Source: Nocardia miyunensis NBRC 108239 (GTDB lineage Bacteria > Actinomycetota > Actinomycetes > Mycobacteriales > Mycobacteriaceae). Taken from it: a stretch of 42,312 nucleotides of DNA. The notes below the pieces were generated by a model. It saw nothing but the letters and a program-made list of their open reading frames with translations. It had not been told where the DNA came from and ran no database searches. Location: the NCBI RefSeq assembly GCF_001613065.1, contig NZ_BDBQ01000116.1:1-42312 (forward strand), written 5' to 3'. The stretch's first letter is position 1; every line of letters begins with the position of its first letter. Positions 16,043-23,662 of this stretch are shown here, one piece after another. The translations under genes and the position numbers were made by a program.

Positions 16043-16315
16043 ATGGCCGATGCTGCGGAACTGGAGAAGCTCTCGTCGAAGGAGCTGCACGATCGTGCCG
16101 TCAAGTACGCCGTGCGCCACGGTGACGTGCGTTTCCTGTGGCGGCTGCTCGAACAGATCCCCGCGGCCGAGGCCGCCACGGGCAATGTCGACGAGAGCGC
16201 CGCCGACATCAAATACATCCTGCCGATGCTGGATGATTACGCGCACGCCGGAGACGGGGAGATCGCGGAGATCCTGCGGCCGTTGTACCTGGAGTACCTC
16301 AGCAAACACGGCTGA
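16043..16315 (+). CDS. Small helical protein of unknown function
   Basis: A 90-residue cytosolic protein, predicted almost entirely alpha-helical: ELEKLSSKELHDRAVKYAVRHGD, then VRFLWRLLEQIP, then DIKYILPMLDDYA and LRPLYLEYLSKHG. GC-rich third positions and the clean TAGAGT-N6-ATG start support a real gene. I do not recognise a named family. It has no signal peptide, Cys or metal motif. It is divergent from DUF488 and followed after 57 bp by the MerR-type operator of the LLM gene. Confidence 0.8.
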   Translation: MADAAELEKLSSKELHDRAVKYAVRHGDVRFLWRLLEQIPAAEAATGNVDESAADIKYILPMLDDYAHAGDGEIAEILRPLYLEYLSKHG

Positions 16316-16370
16316 GAAGGACGGCTACGGGAAGCGTGATTCGCCGACAGCGAAACAGGCTCCGGTGACG

Positions 16371-16401
16371 TTGACTTGGAGTGCACTCCAAGTCATAGCG
16401 T
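16371..16401 (+). promoter_or_regulatory. MerR-type promoter with 22-bp perfect palindrome
   Basis: A perfect palindrome spans 16373-16394, with half-site GACTTGGAGTG mirrored about the centre. It sits between -35 TTGACT (16371-16376) and a -10 TAGCGT (16396-16401), separated by 19 bp. A lengthened 19-bp spacer carrying a dyad is the hallmark of promoters activated by MerR-family regulators, and the CTTGGAGT half-site is like those of the NmlR/AdhR group. It drives the LLM oxidoreductase gene eight bases downstream. No MerR gene is present in the window. Confidence 0.8.
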
Positions 16402-16408
16402 TTCACCC

Positions 16409-17407
16409 ATGACGAACGCACAGACGCAGGGTTCCGGGCCGAACGGTAAGCGGCGGATTCGGCTCGGGTTTCAGATGCCGCACTTCTCTCATGCGGCGTC
16501 GGCGCGGGAGCTGTTCCCCTCGGTGATCGAGCAAGCTCGGGCAGCGGAGGCGGCGGGGTTCGACGCCGCGTTCGTGATGGACCACTTCTATCAGCTGCCG
16601 AATCTCGGGGCGCCCGAGGAGCCGATGCTCGAGGCGTACACCGCGCTGGGCGCACTGGCCACCGCTACCGAGCGAATTCAGTTGTCCACCTTGGTAACCG
16701 GGAACACCTACCGGAATCCGGCGATGCTGGCCAAGACCGTCACCACGCTGGACGTGGTCAGCGGCGGGCGCGCGGTGCTCGGCATCGGCGCGGGATGGTA
16801 CGAGTTCGAGCACATCGGGCTGGGGTACGAATTCGGCACCTTCACCGAGCGTTTCGAGCGTCTGGAGGAGGCGCTGCAGATCATCACGCCGATGCTGCGC
16901 GGGGAACATCCCACCTTCGAGGGCAAGTGGTACCACACCCGCGAGGCGCTGAACGAGCCTCGCATTCGCGATGACCTGCCGATCATGCTCGGCGGCAGCG
17001 GAGAGAAGAAGACCTTCGGCATGGCGGCCCGCTACGCGGATCACCTCAACATCATCTGCGACCCAACCGAATTGCCGCGCAAGATCGAGGCGCTGCATGC
17101 CCGCTGCGAGGAGAACGGCCGCGATCCGAAGACCCTGGAGACCAGCTTCCTGGCCACCGCGGTCATCGACGAGGACGGCGATCGCGCCCGCAAGCTCCAG
17201 GACTCGCTTCCGGCCAACCAGTCCGGCGCGGCCATGCGCGACCGCCAGTTCGCCGGTACCCCGGACGACGTCGCCGAGCAGATTCAGCGTCGGGTGCTGG
17301 ATCACGGCGTGGACGGAATCATCGTCAACATGATCGCCAACGGCCACGAGCCCGGCGTGCTCGAGCTCGCCGGTAAGGCGCTGAGCCCGCTGGTGCACAA
17401 GGACTAG
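16409..17407 (+). CDS. LLM class oxidoreductase, probably F420-dependent
   Basis: The 332-residue TIM-barrel protein belongs to the luciferase-like monooxygenase superfamily. It shows GFQMPHFSHAASARELFPSV near the start, AEAAGFDAAFVMDHFYQLP (strand with the conserved Asp-His), LSTLVTGNTYRNPAMLAKTVTTLD, GRAVLGIGAGWYEFEHIGLGY and DLPIMLGGSGEKKTFGMAARYAD. Members with this pattern in actinobacteria usually use F420 or FMN; the substrate is unknown. The gene lies behind a MerR-type promoter, suggesting induction by electrophile, aldehyde, metal or drug stress. A strong terminator follows. Confidence 0.88.
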   Translation: MTNAQTQGSGPNGKRRIRLGFQMPHFSHAASARELFPSVIEQARAAEAAGFDAAFVMDHFYQLPNLGAPEEPMLEAYTALGALATATERIQLSTLVTGNTYRNPAMLAKTVTTLDVVSGGRAVLGIGAGWYEFEHIGLGYEFGTFTERFERLEEALQIITPMLRGEHPTFEGKWYHTREALNEPRIRDDLPIMLGGSGEKKTFGMAARYADHLNIICDPTELPRKIEALHARCEENGRDPKTLETSFLATAVIDEDGDRARKLQDSLPANQSGAAMRDRQFAGTPDDVAEQIQRRVLDHGVDGIIVNMIANGHEPGVLELAGKALSPLVHKD

Positions 17408-17421
17408 CCGATCCCCGCGGA

Positions 17422-17454
17422 TCCCGCCGCCGACGAGCAAGCGCGGCGGCGGGA
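17422..17454 (+). terminator. Intrinsic terminator of the LLM gene
   Basis: TCCCGCCGCCG and CGGCGGCGGGA form a perfect 11-bp stem with an 11-nt loop, 15 bp after the LLM stop codon. The convergent desaturase gene ends about 80 bp further on and may share it. Confidence 0.75.
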
Positions 17455-17535
17455 CTCCTGTTCCAGGCTAGAGCGTCGATCAGCCGGTACCGGACGAGGT
17501 CGCTCCGATAGCGCGCGACTCACCCGAATCCGGAT

Positions 17536-18468
17536 TCACCCCAGTTCGATGGGCCCGCGGAACTGCCGTGCGGCCGCCGCGGCCCAGCCGAGGTCGTACT
17601 CGCCGCCCTCGTCGAGGAACTCCGCCCGCAGTTCGTACCAGCGCAGCCCCGGATGACGGTGGTGCACCCCGTGCAGGTTGAAGCTCAGCGCGGCCTGTTC
17701 CAGGACCCGGGGCAGCCGCAGATTCAACGCCTCCAGCGGTGCGTCCAGGTCGGTGCCGTAGTGGTAGGCGTTGTCCGACAGGGAGATGACGAACGCCCGC
17801 CCGCCCAGCGCCGCGAGCAGCATCCAGCCGTATCCGCCGTAGGCGAGGAACGCCGCGGCGTACAGCACCACGATCGCGGCCGCGTCGGCACGGAACTGCC
17901 GCACCACCTTGGCCTGCGCGATCCGTTCGAAGAGCGGTCCCGCGACCGAATCCGGCGCGTCCACCCGCCGGCCGAGTCCGCGTATCGCCGAGGCCGGGAG
18001 CGCGGCCAGCGGCAATGCCGCGACCTCGAGCAGGTAGAGCCCGCCGCACAGCCGCACGTAGTAGCCGGGCGCGGTCCTGGCCCAACTGGACGTCGCGGGG
18101 TCGTAGATCTCGGTGCGTTCCCGGGTCCGGCTGTACCGGTGATGCAGCAGATGACCGCTCTTGAGCATCGCGAACGGCGAACCGTACAGCACAGCCAACG
18201 CCCGCCCGCACAGATCGTTGACCTCGCGTCTGCGGATCAGGGTGCCGTGTACGGCCTCATGGATCAGCGACCAGAACGGCGTGGTCAGCAGCACCGGAAC
18301 CAGCAGCGACCAACCCCACGTCGCGTCGCGAGGCAGCAGGATCAACGGCAGCAGGAACATCTGAAACGCCGCGGCCACGACCGCCGCGCCGATCAACCAC
18401 GAATTGATCGCGCGCACCGGCCGCTCAAGAGACTCGCGGCTCCTACGACCGGTCCCCACATCGGTCAT
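17536..18468 (-). CDS. Membrane fatty acid desaturase / hydroxylase-type protein
   Basis: The 310-residue integral membrane protein has the three histidine boxes of the membrane desaturase superfamily: HEAVH (70-74), HLLHH (106-110) and HGVHH (266-270), which bind the diiron centre. Hydrophobic stretches at about 24-46, 52-66, 140-160 and 196-230 place the boxes on the cytoplasmic face. The substrate could be an acyl lipid or a carotenoid. GGGACAGTGGC precedes the ATG. It is monocistronic by context, and unrelated in sequence to the soluble DesA2-like protein at 12060. Confidence 0.85.
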   Translation of the reverse strand: MTDVGTGRRSRESLERPVRAINSWLIGAAVVAAAFQMFLLPLILLPRDATWGWSLLVPVLLTTPFWSLIHEAVHGTLIRRREVNDLCGRALAVLYGSPFAMLKSGHLLHHRYSRTRERTEIYDPATSSWARTAPGYYVRLCGGLYLLEVAALPLAALPASAIRGLGRRVDAPDSVAGPLFERIAQAKVVRQFRADAAAIVVLYAAAFLAYGGYGWMLLAALGGRAFVISLSDNAYHYGTDLDAPLEALNLRLPRVLEQAALSFNLHGVHHRHPGLRWYELRAEFLDEGGEYDLGWAAAAARQFRGPIELG

Positions 18469-18829
18469 GCCACTGTCCCTGTTCCTGTCGAGCCTGTCCT
18501 ACCGCCCTAATCGTGCCACTCCCCGCGAGGATCGGACCGGGTGGAACAGCCTGCCTACCAAGAACTCTCGATATCGTCATCCGCTGGTCGGGCGGGATTC
18601 ACCTCGGCGAACGGCCGGGTCGCCGGGCAATCCCTTCGACCGATCCGGGCCCGGCATCGCGGATCTCGCCGGTGTGGCTTCGGACCGCCACGCGGCACTT
18701 CGCTCTCGACGGGCAGGTCCGACCGCGCTGCTCCACGGTGGGCCGTGACTACCGAAACTGGCCCTGGTTCTGATCGAACCGTTCCGCTGCCATCGAATGC
18801 CGGCGCGACGACGAATAAACTCACGTCGT
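18469..18829. other. Intergenic region between divergent genes
   Basis: Some 360 bp between the membrane desaturase (minus) and the mycoredoxin (plus). Apart from the TAAACT element near the mycoredoxin start I see no hairpin, repeat or coding frame that I trust. Confidence 0.4.
18816..18821 (+). promoter_or_regulatory. Candidate -10 element of the mycoredoxin gene
   Basis: TAAACT lies 8 nt before ATG 18830, so the transcript would be leaderless or carry one or two leader bases. Confidence 0.4.
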
Positions 18830-19138
18830 ATGTCCGACGACATCACCCCGGAACTGGTCATCTATCGCCGCCCCGGCTGCCCCTACTGCGCCCGGCTACG
18901 ACGAGTGCTCAACCGCCACGGGATCATTCACCGTGAGGTCGACATCTGGGGCGACCCGGAGGCCGCGGCATTCGTACGCTCGGTGGCCGATGGCAACGAG
19001 ACCGTACCCACGGTGGTGCTGAAAGAAGGCGCATCACAACGGCATTGGGTGAATCCCACGCCGAGAAAACTGGTCGCGACCGTGACCGCCGACGCGCCTG
19101 AGCTCACCGGCGGCACACGTCGCTTCGTGCTCTGGTAA
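18830..19138 (+). CDS. Glutaredoxin-like mycoredoxin
   Basis: This 102-residue thioredoxin-fold protein has the dithiol motif CPYC in ELVIYRRPGCPYCARLRRVL at residues 16-19, the cis-Pro region ETVPTVVLKEG and the glutaredoxin-type helix GDPEAAAFVRSVADGN. Actinobacterial proteins of this type (mycoredoxins) reduce mycothiol-mixed disulfides. The mycothiol amidase gene mca elsewhere in the window fits. It converges on glyA with a 3-bp gap. Confidence 0.85.
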   Translation: MSDDITPELVIYRRPGCPYCARLRRVLNRHGIIHREVDIWGDPEAAAFVRSVADGNETVPTVVLKEGASQRHWVNPTPRKLVATVTADAPELTGGTRRFVLW

Positions 19139-19141
19139 CGC

Positions 19142-20440
19142 TCAGCCGAGCAGGCCCCAGTCTTCCAGCCCTTGGTACAGCGGACGGTCCTGAGCCAGCT
19201 TGGTGACCCGGGCGCGCAGTGCGTCCAGATCCGCGCCACCGGCGAGGGCGGTGGCGATGATGTCGGAGACCTCGGTGAATTCGGCGTCGCCGAAACCACG
19301 GGTGGCCAGGGCGGCGGTGCCGATGCGCAGACCGGAGGTGACCATCGGCGGGCGCGGGTCGAACGGAACGGCGTTGCGGTTCACCGTGATTCCGATCTCG
19401 TGCAGCAGATCCTCACCCTGCTGACCGTCCAGCACCGAATTGCGCAGGTCCACCAGCACCAGGTGCACATCGGTGCCGCCGGTCAGCACCGTGATGCCCT
19501 TGTCCTTCACATCGGCCGCGGTCAGGCGCTCGGCGAGGATCTTGGCGCCCGAGAGCGTGCGCTCCTGACGCTGCTTGAACTCCTCGGTCCCGGCGATCTT
19601 GAACGCGGCGGCCTTGGCGGCGATCACGTGCATCAGCGGGCCGCCCTGCTGACCGGGGAACACCGCGCTGTTCAGCTTCTTGGCGAAGTCCTGCTTGGCC
19701 AGGATCACACCCGAACGCGGACCGCCGAGGGTCTTGTGCACAGTGGAGGACACCACGTCGGCGTGCGGCACCGGGGAGGGGTGCAGTCCAGCGGCGACCA
19801 GCCCGGCGAAATGCGCCATATCGACCCACAGGTACGCGCCGACCTCGTCGGCGATCTCCCGGAACGCCGCGAAGTCCAGATGCCGCGGATACGCCGACCA
19901 GCCCGCCACGATCACCTTCGGCTTCACCGACAGGGCCTGCTCACGCAGCGCCTCCATGTCGACGCGGTGATCCTCCTTGTTCACTCCGTAGGCATGCACC
20001 TCGTAGAGCTTGCCGGAGAAGTTCAGCCGCATCCCGTGGGTGAGGTGACCGCCGTGGGCCAGATCCAGACCGAGCAGCTTCTCGCCCGGATTCATCAGCG
20101 CCATCAGCACCGCGGCGTTGGCCTGCGCACCCGAATGCGGTTGCACATTGGCGAAATCCGCGCCGAACAGCTCCTTGACCCGCTCGCGCGCCAGGTTCTC
20201 CACCACGTCGACGTGCTCGCACCCGCCGTAGTACCGCCGACCGGGATAACCCTCCGCGTACTTGTTGGTCAGCACACTGCCCTGGGCCTGCAGCACCGCG
20301 CGCGGCACGAAGTTCTCCGAGGCGATCATCTCGAGGGTGTCGCGCTCCCGGGCGAGTTCGCCCGCCATCGCGGCGGCGAGTTCGGGATCGAGTTCGGCGA
20401 GCGACTGGGAATTCACAGATGCGGCGGTCGTCTGGGTCAC
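19142..20440 (-). CDS. glyA: Serine hydroxymethyltransferase
   Basis: GlyA converts serine and tetrahydrofolate to glycine and 5,10-methylene-THF, the main one-carbon source. The product is about 432 residues. It has the PLP lysine segment SSTVHKTLGGPRSGVI (family THKTLRGPRGG), the substrate-binding MIASENFVP near the N-terminus, YAEGYPGRRYYGGCEHVD, and TSGLRIGTAALATRGF near the C-terminus. Two in-frame GTG codons compete (20446 and 20440); the second is preferred because TAGACT sits exactly 6 nt before it. Synteny matches M. tuberculosis glyA1 (Rv1093). Confidence 0.96.
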   Translation of the reverse strand: MTQTTAASVNSQSLAELDPELAAAMAGELARERDTLEMIASENFVPRAVLQAQGSVLTNKYAEGYPGRRYYGGCEHVDVVENLARERVKELFGADFANVQPHSGAQANAAVLMALMNPGEKLLGLDLAHGGHLTHGMRLNFSGKLYEVHAYGVNKEDHRVDMEALREQALSVKPKVIVAGWSAYPRHLDFAAFREIADEVGAYLWVDMAHFAGLVAAGLHPSPVPHADVVSSTVHKTLGGPRSGVILAKQDFAKKLNSAVFPGQQGGPLMHVIAAKAAAFKIAGTEEFKQRQERTLSGAKILAERLTAADVKDKGITVLTGGTDVHLVLVDLRNSVLDGQQGEDLLHEIGITVNRNAVPFDPRPPMVTSGLRIGTAALATRGFGDAEFTEVSDIIATALAGGADLDALRARVTKLAQDRPLYQGLEDWGLLG

Positions 20441-20446
20441 CAGCAC

Positions 20447-20452
20447 AGTCTA
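20447..20452 (-). promoter_or_regulatory. Candidate -10 element of glyA
   Basis: TAGACT on the minus strand, 6 nt before GTG 20440. With such a leaderless start there is no room for a leader riboswitch in front of glyA. Confidence 0.5.
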
Positions 20453-20620
20453 AGTGGCCCGCATAGCACAAAGCGCGTGGGCTCCCCACCTGATTCGACG
20501 GAATCAGAGCCTCACTGTGCCATCGATTCCTACGGCACCCGAACCGGGGTGTTCCGAACAGGGATGCGCGAGCCGAGACTGGGACGCGGATAACTCGATC
20601 ACGGGAAAGGCGCACCCACG

Positions 20621-20728
20621 ATGCAACCGATCTTCGCACCCCTGAGCCCCATCGAAGCCCTGCTGCAGCAGATCTCACTGCTGGTATGCACGCTTTCCGG
20701 CGGGCATTGTTCCGTGCCGATGTATTGA
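20621..20728 (+). CDS. Candidate 35-residue small protein
   Basis: A short frame with ATG at 20621 and TGA at 20726-20728, in the 344-bp gap between glyA and the DUF885 gene. GGGAAAGG lies ten bases before the ATG. The peptide starts MQPIFAPLSPIEALLQQ, has a hydrophobic helix-like centre and two Cys near the end. A 22-bp perfect palindrome follows 8 bp after the stop. No homologue is known to me, and the third-position composition is only moderately GC-rich, so this is a candidate. Confidence 0.35.
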   Translation: MQPIFAPLSPIEALLQQISLLVCTLSGGHCSVPMY

Positions 20729-20736
20729 GCACAGGC

Positions 20737-20758
20737 GGATTCGATGATCATCGAATCC
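20737..20758. promoter_or_regulatory. 22-bp perfect palindrome
   Basis: Half-site GGATTCGATGA is perfectly mirrored across the centre GATGATCATC. ACAGG and CCTGT flank it, displaced by three bases on the left. It is either the terminator of the preceding small frame, without a U tract, or a binding site. It lies 27 bp past the 3' end of the DUF885 gene, so it may also terminate that minus-strand transcript. Confidence 0.5.
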
Positions 20759-20784
20759 TGTGTCTCGTCCGGGTGCCCCCGGCG

Positions 20785-21981
20785 TCACATGCGGCGGACC
20801 GCTCCGGGGGTCAGCGGTTCGTCGAGCAGGCGGCGGAAACGATCGGCGCGGTCGTCCTCGTCGGGGGCGCGGTCGAGCCAGCCGCCGAGCAGGCGGTAGC
20901 CCTCGACATAGGTGCTGATGTAGGCCCGCCACAGCGGTGAGGACAGGAAGCGCAGCGACTGCCTGGCGCGATCGGGGGTGGCCAGACTCCAGCGCTCCAG
21001 GAAACCGGCGACCTCGTCGGCATCGCGGCCTCGGTCGTGCAGGAGCAGCGCGGCGTCCTGCCGCACGCCCAGCAGTTTCGCCGACGCGTTCGAAAGTCGT
21101 TCCGCGCGTTCACCATCGAAGCGCAACCCGAGATCCGCGTAGATCTCCTGAGCCCATCGCCCCCAGCCGGGTCCGACGATCGAACGCAATGCCAGATCGG
21201 CCAGCCCCTCGGCCATCAGGCACTGCGGGGTGTTGACCACGAACAGCGTCTGCTCGTCCTGCCCGGCGCCGACCAGTCCGGCCTCCTTGCGGCAGTGCTC
21301 GGTGTGATGCCCCGGATACGCCTCGTGCGCGATGAGTGCCGGGAGATGCGCCATATGTTGTTTGAGGTCGGAGTTGATCGCGACCCTGGACCGGTAGTTG
21401 CCCAGGTAGTAATTGAATCCGGACCACGGCTTGTCGCCGACGACCTCGTATTCCACCTGCTCGTGATCGGGCAGCGGATAACGCGCCCGGACCAGTTCGC
21501 GCAGCGCGCCGGAGAACGCCGCGACGCATTCGCTCAACCGCTCGGGCGGAATCTCGTCGGCCTTGCGATGCGCCCTCACCCGCTCGAACAACGCCCCGTC
21601 ACCGGCCAGAACCTCGTCCATCTGCCGATGCGCGTCGCGGTAGTCCTGCTCGTCGCCGGGCTCGATATCCACGTCGAAATAGGCGCGCACCTCGTCGATG
21701 AAGGAGATCTGCTCACCGGCGAACTTGCGCGCGGAACATTCCAGCGCGCGCAGATGAACGTCGAGGAATTCGGTGCGTCCGGCGGGCAGGCCCGCCTCGG
21801 GCAGTTCTTTGCGCAATGCCGCAGCCTGCGTCGCCAACTCGCCCGGCAGCGGTGCGGGCCCCTCCTGCACCTCGCGCCGCAGCGCGGGATCGCCGGTGTA
21901 GGCGTCGACGAACCCAGGCTCGAGGCGGTCGAACGCCAGCCCCAGCCGCAGATATTCAGTCACGAGCGGATGCGCATCCAT
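20785..21981 (-). CDS. DUF885 family protein (putative zinc peptidase)
   Basis: The 398-residue protein carries the DUF885 signature HEAYPGHH (residues 219-226), an HExxPGHH zinc-binding motif, with acidic residues shortly after (TEHCRKE) and further on (AEGLADLAL). This family resembles carboxypeptidase Taq/M3-like peptidases; a peptidase role is plausible but not proven. It has no signal peptide, so it is probably cytosolic. ATG 21981 was chosen over an upstream in-frame start because TATGGT lies 8 nt before it and the N-terminal DAHPLVTEYLRLGLAFDRL region looks like the domain start. Divergent from coaA. Confidence 0.82.
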   Translation of the reverse strand: MDAHPLVTEYLRLGLAFDRLEPGFVDAYTGDPALRREVQEGPAPLPGELATQAAALRKELPEAGLPAGRTEFLDVHLRALECSARKFAGEQISFIDEVRAYFDVDIEPGDEQDYRDAHRQMDEVLAGDGALFERVRAHRKADEIPPERLSECVAAFSGALRELVRARYPLPDHEQVEYEVVGDKPWSGFNYYLGNYRSRVAINSDLKQHMAHLPALIAHEAYPGHHTEHCRKEAGLVGAGQDEQTLFVVNTPQCLMAEGLADLALRSIVGPGWGRWAQEIYADLGLRFDGERAERLSNASAKLLGVRQDAALLLHDRGRDADEVAGFLERWSLATPDRARQSLRFLSSPLWRAYISTYVEGYRLLGGWLDRAPDEDDRADRFRRLLDEPLTPGAVRRM

Positions 21982-21989
21982 GACAGCCG

Positions 21990-21995
21990 ACCATA
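21990..21995 (-). promoter_or_regulatory. Candidate -10 element of the DUF885 gene
   Basis: TATGGT on the minus strand, 8 nt upstream of ATG 21981. Confidence 0.35.
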
Positions 21996-22074
21996 CCGCG
22001 ACCGGGCGTTCACGCAGTCCGGGCCGCACGCGGGCATCCGAAACCCCGGGTCCGGGAGACAAATGTCACGCATA

Positions 22075-22090
22075 GTTACCGACGGGTAAC
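22075..22090. promoter_or_regulatory. Inverted repeat in the DUF885-coaA divergent region
   Basis: GTTACC-GACG-GGTAAC is a perfect 6-bp dyad, followed a few bases later by a small stem CCCCG/CGGGG (22095-22108). It lies between divergent starts (21981 and 22240), where an operator or promoter would be expected. Confidence 0.4.
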
Positions 22091-22239
22091 AATACCCCGT
22101 GTGCGGGGCGTCCTTGCTCCCGAGGAGAATTCGGCTATGCCAGGGCTGCCCACCGGATCCCGTCACGCCGGGTGCGAGATCCACCGATGCGGCGTCCGGA
22201 CCGTATGCGGCATGTGCACCGAACCGAGAGCGTGGGTAA

Positions 22240-23172
22240 ATGGCACGGATGAGTGAGCCGAGTCCCTATGTGGAATTCGACCGGAAACAATGGCGCACCC
22301 TGCGAAAGTCGACTCCCCTGGTCCTGACCGAAGAGGAACTGTTCGGCCTGCGCGGACTCGGTGAGCAGATCGATCTGGAAGAGGTCGCCGAGGTTTATCT
22401 GCCACTGGCCCGATTGATCCACCTGCAGGTCGCCGCCCGCCAGCGATTGTTCGCCGCCACCGCGACCTTTCTCGGCGAGACCCATCCGGATCACCAGGTT
22501 CCCTTCGTCATCGGCATCGCCGGTAGCGTCGCGGTCGGCAAATCCACCACCGCGCGCGTGCTGCAGGCGCTGCTGGCCCGCTGGGATCACCACCCCCGGG
22601 TCGATCTGGTCACCACCGACGGATTCCTCTATCCGACAGCCGAACTCACGCGTCGGGGAATCATGCACCGCAAGGGTTTTCCGGAAAGTTACGATCGGCG
22701 CAAACTGCTGCGTTTCGTCACCGAGGTCAAATCCGGTGCGTCCGAGGTCTGCGCGCCGATCTATTCGCACATCGCCTACGACATCCTGCCCGATCAGTTC
22801 CACTGCGTGCGCCAGCCAGACATCCTGATCATGGAGGGGCTCAACGTCCTGCAGACCGGGCCGCGCCTGATGGTCTCGGACCTGTTCGATTTCTCGGTCT
22901 ACGTCGACGCGCGGATCGAGGATATCGAGAAGTGGTATGTGAATCGCTTTCTGTCCCTGCGCAAGACGGCCTTCGCGGATCCGAATTCACACTTCCACCA
23001 CTACGCCGGATTCAACGATTCCGAGGCCACGATCGCGGCCCAGGAGATCTGGAACGCGACCAACCGCCCCAATCTCGTGGAGAACATCCTGCCCACCCGC
23101 CCCCGCGCGACCCTGGTGCTGCGCAAGGACTCCGACCACAGCATCAACCGAATCCGGTTGCGCAAGTTGTAA
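22240..23172 (+). CDS. coaA: Pantothenate kinase, type I
   Basis: CoaA phosphorylates pantothenate, the first and controlling step of coenzyme A synthesis, and is feedback-inhibited by CoA in this type. The 310-residue protein has the P-loop GIAGSVAVGKST (about residues 92-103), LVTTDGFLYP with the catalytic Asp, HRKGFPESYDRR, and a C-terminal half (FHHYAGFND, TRPRATLVLRKDSDHSINRIRLRKL) nearly identical to M. tuberculosis CoaA. The start MARMSEPSPYVEF corresponds to the mycobacterial start. It converges on the secreted-protein gene across a shared hairpin. Confidence 0.97.
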   Translation: MARMSEPSPYVEFDRKQWRTLRKSTPLVLTEEELFGLRGLGEQIDLEEVAEVYLPLARLIHLQVAARQRLFAATATFLGETHPDHQVPFVIGIAGSVAVGKSTTARVLQALLARWDHHPRVDLVTTDGFLYPTAELTRRGIMHRKGFPESYDRRKLLRFVTEVKSGASEVCAPIYSHIAYDILPDQFHCVRQPDILIMEGLNVLQTGPRLMVSDLFDFSVYVDARIEDIEKWYVNRFLSLRKTAFADPNSHFHHYAGFNDSEATIAAQEIWNATNRPNLVENILPTRPRATLVLRKDSDHSINRIRLRKL

Positions 23173-23176
23173 TTCC

Positions 23177-23240
23177 GGCCTCGGATGGCGGCTGCACCCA
23201 GTTTTCCGGACGGGAACCTGGGACACCTCCATCCGAGGCC
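23177..23240. terminator. Bidirectional terminator between coaA and the secreted protein gene
   Basis: GGCCTCGGATGG (23177-23188) pairs perfectly with CCATCCGAGGCC (23229-23240), and a nested pair CCCAG/CTGGG lies inside. The structure begins 4 bp after the coaA stop and ends 18 bp before the stop of the convergent gene, so it can serve both. Confidence 0.7.
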
Positions 23241-23258
23241 GTGCGTCAGCGGCTCGGG

Positions 23259-23543
23259 TCAGATACCGGTGCGCGGAATTGCGCCGCCCGGACACCATAC
23301 GCCCGGGTCGGGACTGTGTGAACCAGTCGCAAGACAGTCCTGAAGCAATTGCATTGTCGGACCCAATGGATCGTCGTCCTGCCGAAAATGGGGACGCGGA
23401 GCCCCGGGCTTGCAGAACCCATGATCATCACAACCGGGATGGGGGCCGACCATATCCGTTCCCGCCGAGGCCGACGAAGCACCCGTGGCGACGCCCGCAA
23501 CAATGCCGATACCGATAACTCCGAGACGAACAGCCTTACGCAT
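23259..23543 (-). CDS. Small secreted Cys-containing protein
   Basis: A 94-residue protein with a classical signal peptide (MRKAVRLGVIGIGIVAGVATG, cleavage after SASA). The mature part of about 65 residues contains four cysteines (GCDDHGFC, QDCLATG, VWCPGG), enough for two disulfides, and many Pro, Gly and Asp. I do not recognise the family. ATG 23543 is chosen because GAAAGG lies five bases before it; a GTG two codons upstream is the alternative. The promoter region has repeated CGATA pentamers. Confidence 0.75.
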   Translation of the reverse strand: MRKAVRLGVIGIGIVAGVATGASSASAGTDMVGPHPGCDDHGFCKPGAPRPHFRQDDDPLGPTMQLLQDCLATGSHSPDPGVWCPGGAIPRTGI

Positions 23544-23560
23544 ACGCACCTTTCACGAAA

Positions 23561-23586
23561 CGATAAATCGATAACACGATACGATA
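23561..23586 (-). promoter_or_regulatory. AT-rich region with four CGATA repeats
   Basis: CGATA occurs at 23561, 23569, 23577 and 23582 (TATCG on the coding strand), spaced 8, 8 and 5 bp, directly upstream of the secreted-protein start. The composition is far more AT-rich than its surroundings. It may be a promoter with a repeated regulator site. Confidence 0.45.
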
Positions 23587-23662
23587 TTCCCAGCCATGAA
23601 AACCTCGCCCCTCGGTAATATCGCTGGCCGCGCAGGGCTTTTCGGCTCGACCGCGGAAGTCG

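Noticed and set aside
20441..20784. Glycine riboswitch upstream of glyA
   Set aside because: The TAGACT element six bases before the start codon implies almost no leader, and no paired aptamer pattern is visible.
23561..23586. CRISPR-like repeat array
   Set aside because: Units are only 5 bp with 0-3 bp spacers; no CRISPR array or cas gene is present anywhere in the window.
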